Origin: Nemertoderma westbladi | Taxonomy: Eukaryota; Xenacoelomorpha; Nemertodermatida; Nemertodermatidae | NCBI GenBank assembly: GCA_032718475.1 | Contig: JAUCBJ010005560.1 | Location: 1-64,000 of the forward strand | DNA: 64,000 nt | Direction: 5' to 3' | In this document: positions 1 through 8,787 of the stretch, piece after piece | Numbering within the stretch: the first letter of the stretch is position 1 | Layout: every line of letters begins with the position of its first letter | The notes under the pieces: generated by a model | What the model saw: the letters and a program-made list of their open reading frames with translations, nothing else | The model's database searches: none | What the model was told of the DNA's origin: nothing | Made by a program: the position numbers and the translations under genes

Positions 1-610
1 TGAGGCATGGTTGGTGTGTCTGCAGGGTGGTGCTGGGTGGAGGCGAGGTTGGTGTGTCTGAAGGGTGGTGCTGGGTGGAGGCAAGGTTGGTGTGTCTGCA
101 GGGTGGTGCTGGGTGGAGGCAGCTGGGTGGAGGCAGCTGGGTGGAGGCAAGGTTGGTGTGTCTGCAGGGTGGTGCTGGGTGGAGGCAAGGTTGGTGTGTC
201 TGCAGGGTGGTGCTGGGTGGAGGCAAGGTTGGTGTGTCTGCAGGGTGGTTCTGGGTGGAGGCGAGGTTGGTGTGTCTGCAGGGTGGTGCTGGGTGGAGGC
301 AAGGTGGTGTGTCTGCAGGGTGGTGCTGGGTGGAGGCAAGGTTGGTGTGTCTGCAGGGTGGTGCTGGGTGGAGGCAAGGTTGGTGTGTCTGCAGGGTGGT
401 GCTGGGTGGAGGCAAGGTTGGTGTGTCTGCAGGGTGGTGCTGGGTGGAGGCGAGGTTTGTGTGTCTTCAGGGTGGTGCTGGGTGGAGGCAAGGTTGGTGT
501 GTCTGCAGGGTGGTGCTGGGTGGAGGCAAGGTTGGTGTGTCTGCAGGGTGGTGCTGGGTGGAGGCATGGTTGGTGTGTCTGCAGGGTGGTGCTGGGTTGA
601 GGCAAGGTTA
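1..610. repeat. 38-bp G-rich minisatellite
   Basis: About 16 head-to-tail copies of a 38-bp unit containing GTGTGTCTGCAGGGTGG and GCTGGGTGGAGGC. The array runs off the left edge of the window and ends near 610, where the unit decays. Most variants are single substitutions (TTCTGGG, GCGAGG), and there is one short local expansion of the GGGTGGAGGCA part at 112-150. Because 38 is not a multiple of three and the unit has no stop codon, all three forward frames stay open; these open frames are not genes. A related sequence lies in reverse orientation at about 3950-3980. Confidence 0.95.
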
Positions 611-1782
611 GTGTGTCTGTGCAATGCCAGAGGTAAAATGGAAACCAGGCTTCTATGTGGGGAGTAAAAAAGTATTGGGTAGTTATGGAGTGTACTCCCT
701 TGGGTGTAGGTGTGGCGACATCCCTGTTTTACATGTACTAGCCAAGAGAGAAGAGCCTTTGGGTTGTGCCTGGTAAAACCAACCCCTGAATCTCGGTATA
801 TCGGTAAGACATTGTGCAGTGGTCATATGACGCATATTTGCGTAATGGATGATGTCACAAAATTAGTTTGGGATCTTTTCACAAGATGGCACATGAAATT
901 TTAACAAATCACCTACCATTTCCTATACATCACTGTTTGAATCAACGGCGGATATATTCGTCATGACACAATATATTGTCTACCATTTGACGCACCGGTG
1001 CGTCAAAGACAGTCAAAGTGTTAAATGAAATATTTTGACCATTCACTACTGGCCCAGGGACCACGTACCGTACCAGAAGTCGTCAAATCGTATTTGTGAT
1101 ATTGCTTTGTTTGCAAGTCTGCCCGCCATTCTACCCTAACACATTCCTACTAAAGATATTTTACCAACTGCTCCACATCCAAAGAAAGGTCGGCCTTCTA
1201 AGTCAGCTGATATTTCATATATCGGATTCACGGCCCCAACCAATAATGATCTGCAGCTGCAGTTACTGTTGGGTTTAAGCAATCACGTCAATTTCTCCTC
1301 ACGTTATGACTTATGAAGTAATATCAACGGGCGAACGGGGTCAGCATTTCAAGTAAAACTACTGTAAGACATATACGGTACGGTACTATGAAAATAAATA
1401 GAGAACGCCTTGATGTTTAATTGACGTTCATTGAAATTTAAATGACGCTTTGTGTTTCCCTTATGTCTGGTAATAAGCCGAAAACAACGGCTTGGTGTAA
1501 TGAAATTACAGAATAACAAATTCAATTCAACTGACAACTGCTTTATTTCACAAGCACATTAATAAATTACGTATATTGGCTTATATACTAATTACATATA
1601 GATTTACATTATAAATAATAAATGTATAATAATTTTTTAGAGAGAATCAAGTCCGGAGAGGACATTTATTATTATATTGGTAAAAATTTTATATTATTTA
1701 AGAAAAATAAAATAAAATGGCATGTAAATGTAAATAAATTAAAATGGAGAACAGAAAAGTTTATATCTGAAAGGATTAGTTA
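611..1782. other. No gene seen
   Basis: Unique-looking AT-rich sequence. The only open frames are about 60 codons long, with no recognisable domain, no splice context and no similarity to the neighbouring coiled-coil exons. Confidence 0.6.
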
Positions 1783-1851
1783 TTCTAGGAGAGGATTAGT
1801 TATTCTAGGAGAGGATTAGTTATTCTAGGAGAGGATTAGTTGTTCTAGGAG
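1783..1851. repeat. 20-bp short tandem repeat
   Basis: Roughly four copies of a 20-bp unit (GGATTAGTTATTCTAGGAGA), the last with one or two changes. It lies about 120 bp beyond the 3' end of the MGST3-like gene. Confidence 0.9.
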
Positions 1852-1967
1852 ATGATTAACGTATAATAATTAATACTGTAATATGGCGTAGCAATGGATT
1901 ACCATTCAGACTTCAGTATCTAAGAGATTACAGTACCGGTATAATCATAAAAGTCACAGATAATAAT

Positions 1968-2402
1968 TCAGTTCCACCAATCGAGCAGTTTACCTGCAGT
2001 AGCAAATGACAAACACGTTAGCGGAACTATAGCGCCGACATACCCCAAAATGAAACCAGGAGATCTCCATTTCGCACCTCCCAAATAATATCCCAAGGAA
2101 TAAAAGACCCTGGCGACGAGAAAAACCAGGCCAAAAGAGGCGGCATATACCGGATATCCAAGTCCACCAAACGCGAGGCTGGGTAAGAAAAATGGAAGTT
2201 GTTCCAATGTGTTTTGATGAGCTCTTTGGGTGCAATTAAACTCCTCGCTTTCATCCGACCACATTATCGGGACTGGAACGTTGTACTTTTTCCGGGCTCT
2301 ACCGATCATTATCGTTTGGAATAAGTTAATGAAAAATGTCATCGTCGCAACCAAAATAACCCATCCGTATTCCTTTGGAATTTGAATTGTGACGTTATCC
2401 AT
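1968..2402 (-). CDS. MGST3: Microsomal glutathione S-transferase 3-like (MAPEG family)
   Basis: A 144-residue single-exon reading frame. It has the MAPEG layout of four membrane-spanning helices (about residues 12-32, 68-86, 88-108 and 117-137). The family signature is clear: KEYGWV near the N terminus, RARKKYNVPVPIM after helix 1, and FNCTQRAHQNTLE at about residues 55-67, which is the glutathione-binding motif. YSLGYYLGG follows in helix 3. The length matches known MGST3 proteins (about 150). Family members are ER or outer-mitochondrial membrane enzymes with glutathione transferase and peroxidase activity, and they act on lipid hydroperoxides and leukotriene A4. The start is the only ATG that gives the conserved N terminus, and the stop is TGA. 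Vertebrate MGST3 genes have several introns and none is present here, which suggests a retrocopy or intron loss. Confidence 0.88.
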   Translation of the reverse strand: MDNVTIQIPKEYGWVILVATMTFFINLFQTIMIGRARKKYNVPVPIMWSDESEEFNCTQRAHQNTLEQLPFFLPSLAFGGLGYPVYAASFGLVFLVARVFYSLGYYLGGAKWRSPGFILGYVGAIVPLTCLSFATAGKLLDWWN

Positions 2403-3419
2403 TAATTAATATGGTTTAATTACAGCTTTAAAATGACCTAATTTGACTTCTAAAACACTGATTTCACCTGTAGGCTATGTAATTATAAGTGGTTATTATT
2501 ACTTATTGTTACTGTATTTGACATTTAGGCTTAGAATCATTAAGATAGGGGCCTAATTATATTACTGAAATGTTACAACATCTACACGAAATACAGTCCT
2601 GTTGTTCGAGCCAAGATCATATAAATTTTTACCTCTGCGACTGCGGTAGTGCTAGCAGTGACAGGGGCAGCATGTAATGTACTCATGTGGGCAGGCCTTC
2701 CTGATTTGATTATTACTGACTTACAATTATACCGTGTAGGCCTACTTTACTGTTATATTCCAGTAATAATCATATCATATTAACTATCCCAAAATACATC
2801 TTACATCGAATTAATTGAATTTAACTTTGATTTTAGCTTAATTTAACTTACTTTGTTTTTATTACTCGGTAATTGCATATTTACTGTACATACACTAAGT
2901 GACCACCAACAAGACGTATTATTGTATACTACAGGCAGAAGATAGATATATTTACTGTACCATATTCAGGGCTTTTCGTTTGCTGCTTACTTGCTGTATG
3001 TTTTACTTTCAGTTTCTAATGAGACAAGCTGAAACTGGGAACCCCACTACTAGGCCAAAACTGCAACTGGAAATTATTTCTAGTAGGCCTACCATGGCCT
3101 ACGGCCTACAGTACTATACCAAAACACACTATTTTGAATTTGTAAATCAGTCAATGGACGCCGGGCTTCTAATCATGAGGCCCTTGTTCGATCCCAAGAT
3201 AGGGCAGCACTGTTTGGCCACAGTGCTTTTAATGCTGCAGCCTAGACCAACCCTGCTTTTCATCTTAGACTGGTCCTGGTCGATAAATGGGACCTAAGGC
3301 AACTTGAGTGGAAGGTTTTACTGTTGAAGATCACCCATGGTGGTGATGGTGAACAGGCATTCCTTGGCTTATTGAGCTTAAAGATTCTCCCATTCAATAA
3401 TAATTGTTTTATATTACAG
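2403..3419. other. Spacer upstream of first visible coiled-coil exon
   Basis: AT-rich sequence with several TAGGCCTAC-like words and no convincing gene. A 132-codon open frame at 2899-3297 has no recognisable domain, and its composition looks non-coding. The stretch ends in a polypyrimidine-poor acceptor (ATTACAG) before the exon at 3420. Confidence 0.5.
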
Positions 3420-3602
3420 ATGAGAGATGTTGCGTTCCATACACTTAGCGCAGCCGAGCTATCTAGCGAACTATCCTTTGATGGATCACAGGATCAGAGC
3501 GAACTATTAAAGACGAAACTCAGCCAAAAGGATGACTTCATAAAGAAACTCCAGGAAGAATTAATTGAGTCGCAAAATCAGATTAAAATTACCTTGCAAA
3601 AG
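3420..3602 (+). CDS. Large coiled-coil protein, exon A (first visible)
   Basis: First of fourteen exons that I join into one plus-strand gene ending beyond the window. It encodes 61 residues. It opens with MRDVAFHTLS and becomes heptad-rich (SELLKTKLSQKDDFIKKLQ), with acceptor ATTACAG and donor AAG|GTAAAT in phase 0. The ATG is exactly at the acceptor, so it is either the start codon after a 5' UTR intron or an internal Met. Across all exons about 736 residues are seen, nearly all charged coiled coil rich in Glu, Lys, Leu, Ser and Gln. Exon lengths repeat (159, 147, 159, 147), suggesting internal duplication of a coiled-coil module. The family is not recognised; a centrosomal, ciliary or CCDC-type scaffold is possible, but this is inference. 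The introns host many other genes and satellites. Confidence 0.75.
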
Positions 3603-4229
3603 GTAAATTAGTTACATTAGACTATTCCACCGATATACTAGTTCTTAGTAATGATAATTGATTGCTATTTAATTTTAGAAATTAGACGAATTAAAAATTT
3701 TTGTGGTTTTTAATTAAATTATGCTAGAAGTTTGTTTGTATAAAAGATCAATAGGCATATTATGCTATCAGTATTCCAATTATTATATTCATATACTGTA
3801 TATTATTATATTTATAATTTTCATTCGACGTGCAATATCGTACTCGTTAATTTATTAAATATTTCACACAAATTACATTAGTATTCCTTAGTAGTGCTCC
3901 TATTATTGATTGTAAAGTACTTTACAATAATTGTTACTTATTACCAAAACCCAGCACCACAATGCAGACACGACCAATGAGTCTTACCTGTCACTGCTAT
4001 TGTGAAAAACTGATATTGTTCAATGGCAGTCGGGTTGTGATAGGTAACGCGATGGGTAGCCATTACTTCTGAAAACTCTTCTAAATGCCCTCGGTCGTGA
4101 TAAACCGATGAATCGGGGATTTACATTGGTGATAGCGGCCTGTGGAGGTGTTGCGTTGGAGGGTGGCCGGTATGTAATGTACTTTACACACAAGGTGGTT
4201 TATACTTTATTTGTTTATATCTACCCAAG
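3603..4229. other. Intron A-B
   Basis: AT-rich intron. At 3950-4190 it holds a moderately GC-rich patch whose reverse strand resembles the 38-bp minisatellite unit at 1-610 (GTGTCTGC and GGTGCTGGG in the same order), probably the remains of a dispersed repeat. Confidence 0.5.
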
Positions 4230-4388
4230 GGCCACGAAAAGGAGGCTGAACTCAACCAATATCTAACGAGGTTGTCTACCGGACAATCTACAGACTCCTC
4301 GGGAATTACCAGTAAAGATATGACGATTCTCAACCTTAAAACAGAGTTGAGAAAATCCGAGGAGATCAGACAAACTGCGGAAAGGAAA
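4230..4388 (+). CDS. Coiled-coil protein, exon B
   Basis: 53 codons, phase 0 at both ends (acceptor ACCCAAG, donor AAA|GTGAGT). The peptide begins GHEKEAELNQYLTRL and continues as a heptad-rich helix (MTILNLKTELRKSEEIRQ). It joins in frame to exons A and C. Confidence 0.8.
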
Positions 4389-4702
4389 GTGAGTTTATTT
4401 TACAGACTATTCGTTGTGTTAAGGTTGTGTGTTTGTTTATTTGTTTGTTTATTTGTTGGTTTTCTTTGTTTCGTTTATTTATCATTGTATTGGCAATGGT
4501 ACTCTCCTTCACTTCACTTAGGGATATAATACGATACTACGGAAAAAGTATAAAAACAAAGGTTTACCAAATTAATTAAAAAATATTAATAATATTTTTG
4601 TTTTAACAAAAAGTAATTTTTTGTATTATATCGAAAAACGTCAGACCTAGCTTTATTTGCTATATTATCTTTATTCGCTTTTTTTTACAATATTTTTTTC
4701 AG

Positions 4703-4849
4703 TCCCGTGAACGTTCTTTGGAAGTAGAACGTATCTATGGTGAACTCAGTCAATCGAATACGACCTTAGCAACAGCCGACTCAGAACGTCAGCGGTTGCT
4801 GCTTAGCGTGGAACAATCGGAACAAAGAAACAGGGAACGAAGTTCCGAG
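4703..4849 (+). CDS. Coiled-coil protein, exon C
   Basis: 49 codons, phase 0, preceded by a strong T-rich tract and CAG. The peptide runs from SRERSLEVERIYGELSQ to EQSEQRNRERSSE and the donor is GAG|GTTAGT. The last 20 bases of the exon and its donor are duplicated 44 bp downstream. Confidence 0.85.
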
Positions 4850-4913
4850 GTTAGTATAAAATAAATGGAATGGACAGGGAACGAAGTTCCGAGGTTAGTA
4901 TAAAATAAATGGA
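4830..4913 (+). repeat. Tandem duplication of an exon end with its splice donor
   Basis: Two copies of about 40 bp at a spacing of 44 bp. The unit begins ACAGGGAACGAAGTTCCGAG, which is the 3' end of exon C, and continues through the donor GTTAGTATAAAATAAATGGA. The second copy puts an identical donor at 4894. Use of the second donor would add 44 bp containing an in-frame stop. Confidence 0.95.
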
Positions 4914-5222
4914 ACGGGACGGGAGGTTATATTAAACAAAAGTTCCATCTGGGTCCATCCTACAAAATATAATATAATTAAAATAAAATAATATAACATA
5001 ATAATGACTGCATAATAAGGTGATTGCACTAAAAGGTAACTTAAATCTTCGAGTTTCATTATAAATCGAGTAGAATAAGTAATATTTAATTTGAATATAG
5101 AATCGGATTAATTCCTTCCCTCCAGTACAGTTTAACCTACGTAGGGGTGGGTTCTTTGCATAATATTTAATATACTCAGTATTTGTTACGCAATTGACTG
5201 ATTTAAGTAAATATAATTATAC

Positions 5223-6101
5223 TTATTGGATAGCAACTGCTTCTTGTTTGTTCCCGTTAACGGAACCATTAAACATCCCGTCCACTGAATCAGGTTCTCC
5301 GCTACTCTTCCCCCGTCCGTCCGACTGTCCGGAACCATTCTCCCGTCCGTCCGACTGTCCGAAACGCTTCTCCCGCCCGTCCGACTGTCCGGAACCCTTC
5401 TCCCGTCCGTCCGACTGCCCGGAACCCTTCTCCCGTCCGTCCGACTGTCCGGAACCATCCTCCGACTCATCCACCCACAGCCGACTGATGTGTTCCGAGG
5501 TGGCGACTCTCTCAACAGCGCCACACGATATCGCCGTTATCTCCTCGTGTAGGGCAGCTACCGAGCGAGTCGCGTCCAACACGACCCACTCGGAGTCCCG
5601 GAGCTGCTCGTAAACCCGAGCGACCTCGCGTTGCAACTCCGACGTTTCGTATCGTTCCTTACCGAAGTCGGCGCGACTCGCTGCCTCTACCGGGTCTATC
5701 CGCAGGTAGAAGAGAAGGTCGGGTCTAGGTAACCCCCGGTCTGGAGCCTTGCACCACTCAAGATCCATCGTTATATTACGTTTAGCCGCGGTGTAAACAA
5801 CCCCGGAATACGCGTAACGATCGACCACCAATGTTATCCCCGCGGACAGTTTCCTCCGCATTTCGGCGTCCAACTCCCAGCGATTAGCCGAAAACATTAA
5901 ATGAATAGCGTGGTCGTCTATATCTGCATTTTGCTTGAGATAGTTACTTATGGTTTTCCCGATGGGAGTTTGACGAGCTGGGAAGTATAGTTTCTCCGTG
6001 GGATATCCGCGCTCTTTAAGTGCCTCCACCAGGATGTTGCTCTGGGTTGTCTTGCCGCTACGGTCGCAGCCCTCAAATACGATGAGCGCGCCGCGTCCCA
6101 T
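5223..6101 (-). CDS. DTYMK: Thymidylate kinase (dTMP kinase) with repeat tail
   Basis: A 292-residue single-exon frame. It phosphorylates dTMP to dTDP with ATP in the dTTP synthesis pathway. The core is complete: P-loop EGCDRSGKTTQ (residues 10-20), the DRYAYSG motif (94-100) that binds the nucleotide monophosphate, RPDLLFYLRIDP (126-137), and a lid-like ASRADFGKERYE (141-152). The start ATG gives MGRGALIVFEG, matching eukaryotic TMPKs. The normal enzyme ends near residue 212. Here about 80 further hydrophilic residues follow, including five near-perfect copies of the decapeptide GSGQSDGREK (216-265), encoded by a 30-bp minisatellite. Animal DTYMK genes usually have introns and this copy has none. 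It sits antisense inside the intron between exons C and D of the coiled-coil gene. The intact catalytic core argues for function, but a recent retrocopy cannot be excluded. Confidence 0.93.
   Translation of the reverse strand: MGRGALIVFEGCDRSGKTTQSNILVEALKERGYPTEKLYFPARQTPIGKTISNYLKQNADIDDHAIHLMFSANRWELDAEMRRKLSAGITLVVDRYAYSGVVYTAAKRNITMDLEWCKAPDRGLPRPDLLFYLRIDPVEAASRADFGKERYETSELQREVARVYEQLRDSEWVVLDATRSVAALHEEITAISCGAVERVATSEHISRLWVDESEDGSGQSDGREKGSGQSDGREKGSGQSDGREKRFGQSDGRENGSGQSDGRGKSSGEPDSVDGMFNGSVNGNKQEAVAIQ
5307..5456 (-). repeat. 30-bp coding minisatellite in thymidylate kinase
   Basis: Five copies of a 30-bp unit, seen on the plus strand as CCGTCCGACTGTCCGGAACC flanked by CTTCTCC. 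Because the unit is ten codons long, length changes preserve the frame. It lies beyond the catalytic core and so lengthens the C-terminal tail only. Confidence 0.95.
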
Positions 6102-6694
6102 CGGGTTGTGGTGACGACGGAGGAATTTACGGAGGAATGCTGGACGGAATAGCGAACTGCTGTAGGAAGCAATGCTGAAAGTTTAGGGGTGCTAAATAAA
6201 ATTACTCGTCGGAAACTAGGCTGGGCCTGGGCCTATCCAGCTATCAGCCTATACAACAAAGCTATAACTCAGTAACTTAACTATCATTAAATACAATTTT
6301 GGTTGTACTACAAATGTAAATGTGCGTCTACAGGTCTAATGTACATAATTACCAGTACAGTACAACCTGTTTGGCTTCTGAATTCTGCTACATAATACCA
6401 TTCATTGTATTGTTCAGGACTATTGAAGGACTTCAGTAGTCCTTGCCTGAAACGTAAGAAATAGAAAGCCATGATTGTAATTATAACTTTATAACTTTTT
6501 GATAACCAATAATAAATGATAGTAATGTTTGATAGCCCATAACATAAATGTAATCGTTGGTGAACAAACAATAATAATACTATTCAATTAAAATATTACA
6601 TATTACATAGGGTATGCAAAAAGGCTTGCCTTTCGTTTTCAGGGCTATAATTTTCACCAATGTTTTTGCTGTGGAGCTGTATAATAATACTACA
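6102..6694. other. Spacer, no gene seen
   Basis: AT-rich sequence upstream of the thymidylate kinase start. It would hold that gene's promoter, but I see no clear TATA box or other site. Open frames are under 90 codons and unremarkable. Confidence 0.5.
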
Positions 6695-7234
6695 CTGCCG
6701 TCTTAAGGCAGATAATGCCCTATCTCAAAATTTTTGAAATAATTTTTATTGTACACAGCGGCCTAATTTAAGGCACGCTTTCAAATGAAACCAAGAAATA
6801 CCATGGTTTATATGCAAGAAAGTCATATTTTGCGAGTTTAAAACACCCTATGCTTTGCTTGATCCTCAGCCCTGTCATTTAAAGGCAAAACACCCTACAT
6901 CTAAAATATGGTACATTGGGTATTTTGCCTTAGCAACACTTTTATTTAGTTTACCTTACATTTAAAGGCAGGGTGTTTTTCCTTAGAAAAGCTTATAATA
7001 TAATAGTGTTATTTCCTATTACTTATGCGTAGATATTGGCGGGAATTTCAGTTTGTTCGCATTTACATGTGGGTAAAATACCATAGGAAAGATTTTGTAC
7101 TTTATATTGTCTCTATAGAATCTCAATTCAGTCGATTAGGAATATACAAAGCCAATGGAACAGGAAGACACGTTTTACGGCTTCAACTTGGATGAGGATA
7201 TCGGTGTTGGTATTTTAGCTCAGGTGATGGCGGA

Positions 7235-7406
7235 CTGTGGGAAGGATATGTGGCAGTGTGGGGAGGATATGTGGCTGTGTGGGGAGGATATGTGGCTGTG
7301 TGGGAGGATATGTAGCTGTGTGGAGAGGATATGTGGCTATGTGGGGAAGATATGTGACTGTGTGGGGAGGATATGTGGATGTGTGGGGAGGATATGTGGC
7401 TGTCTG
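7235..7406. repeat. 21-bp G-rich minisatellite, block 1
   Basis: About eight copies of a 21-bp unit (GGATATGTGGCTGTGTGGGG plus A), followed by a run of about 17 G at 7411-7427. The unit is seven codons and open in several frames; these frames are not genes. Confidence 0.93.
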
Positions 7407-7675
7407 AGACAGGGGGGGGGGGGGGGGAACTCGACGCAAAACCCGCCTTGGCGTTTGGCGAATTAATATCCCGCCTCAATGTTAAATTCTTAACTTAGGT
7501 AAAGGAGCAGATTACAGTGGCACGTTATTTTAACCAAAACAATAAACTAAATACAATAGAACAGGTTACAGTTTTATTTTTGAGAGTAATCAGCTGTTAT
7601 TTGCGTCGAATTTCCCCTGGGGATTAATTTTATTGCGTCCAGTCCCCCCCCCCCCCCCCCCCTATCTGGGCTGTC

Positions 7676-8118
7676 TAGGGAGGATGTGTGGCTGTGGGGA
7701 GGCGGGGGGATATGTGGCTGTTGGGAGGATATGTGACTGTGTGGATGATATGTGGCTGTGTAGGGAGGATATGTGGCTGTGTGGGGAGGATATGTGGCTG
7801 TGTGGGGAGGATATGTGGCTGTGTGGGAAGGATATGTTGTTGTGTGGGGAGGATATGTGGCTGTGTGGGGAGGATATGTGGCTGTCTAGGGAGGATATGT
7901 GGCTGTGCGGAAGCGGGAGGATATGCGGCTGTGTGGGGAGGATATGTGACTGTGTAGGGAGGATCTGTGGCTGTGTGGGGAGGATATGTGGCAGTGTGGG
8001 GATGATATGTGGCTGTGTGGGGAGGATATGTGGCTGTGTGGGGAGGATATGTGGCTGTGGGAAGGATATGTAACTTTGGGGAGGCTATGTGCTTGTGGGG
8101 AGGATATGTTGCTGTGGG
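7676..8118. repeat. 21-bp G-rich minisatellite, block 2
   Basis: About twenty copies of the same 21-bp unit as the block at 7235, in the same orientation, with some truncated and diverged units toward 8118. It is preceded by a run of about 17 C near 7646-7662. The two blocks are separated by about 270 bp of non-repeated DNA. Confidence 0.93.
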
Positions 8119-8619
8119 GAGAATAAATAATTTGCATTATTTATCAAAACCCAACCCTTAACCTCAAAATTCCAAGTATAATTTCCACCCTGCAGTATTA
8201 TTATTTGAAGATATTAAACTATTTGATACCAAATCTTGATTGACAAACACCCTATTTGTTGCCAACATTTTCGAGGCAAAACACCCTATAAAATCTTTTC
8301 AGCATTTTTTAAGCTCCCAAGTTACAAAAGTTGTGTATCTCGCATTTGAAATTCTAAGTTAGTATATTTGGGTGACTTGCAGTTCAAATTCTGGTATCCA
8401 GGTACCTGTATAATATTCTTGTAGAAGAAAACGCGTTTCGTTAAATTACTCAAAACACGATTTTTGGAAATAGGGTATTTTGCCTCAAGACGGCAGTACA
8501 GCGCTCTACATACATATTTACTTTTCTATTCTTTCATTCTTTAGCTGCCTTACTGTATATTTGTTAATTATTGCTAAATTCTTCGTGTCGATTTCAACAA
8601 CGATTATTTTTTATCTTAG

Positions 8620-8787
8620 GTGGCTAACTTGGAGGTGTTATTAGACAAACTTAAAGGAGAAAACTCGAATTTGAAGGAACGGAATCGGCAACTTAAATAT
8701 GAGAACCAACGAAGTGAACGCCAAGTACGAAGTTTAGAATCAGATCTAGAAGCTAATAAAGTTCAATGCAAACAAACAACCGATGAG
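8620..8787 (+). CDS. Coiled-coil protein, exon D
   Basis: 56 codons, phase 0 (acceptor TTATCTTAG, donor GATGAG|GTTAGC). The peptide is strongly heptad (LEVLLDKLKGENSNLKERN, then SERQVRSLESDLEANK) and ends QCKQTTDE. Its final 27 bases together with the donor are the first copy of the 53-bp satellite that fills the downstream intron. Reading through the donor reaches a stop at 8863-8865. Confidence 0.85.

Larger units (their letters stand above)
6695..8496. mobile_element. Non-autonomous element with terminal inverted repeats
   Basis: The termini are inverted: CTGCCGTCTTAAGGCA at 6695 and, reading inward from the right end, CTGCCGTCTTGAGGCA (8481-8496). TACA directly abuts both ends (6691-6694 and 8497-8500), consistent with a short target-site duplication. 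Subterminal regions share the word AAAACACCCTA in both halves. No transposase is present; the interior is two G-rich minisatellite blocks around G and C homopolymers. The element lies in the host intron between exons C and D. The superfamily is not assigned. Confidence 0.7.

Noticed and set aside
7-667. Three overlapping forward frames of about 200 codons
   Set aside because: They are the three phases of a 38-bp minisatellite; Gly/Trp/Val repeats with no domain.
2899-3297. 132-codon plus-strand frame before the first coiled-coil exon
   Set aside because: No domain, atypical composition, and not needed to join exon A. It could be chance in a low-stop region.
5194-5613. Plus-strand 139-codon frame rich in RPSDCPEPFS repeats
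   Set aside because: Complement of the coding minisatellite and C terminus of thymidylate kinase.
7155-8137. Cys/Gly-rich and Ser/His-rich repeat peptides on both strands
   Set aside because: Open frames through a 21-bp (seven-codon) minisatellite inside a mobile element.
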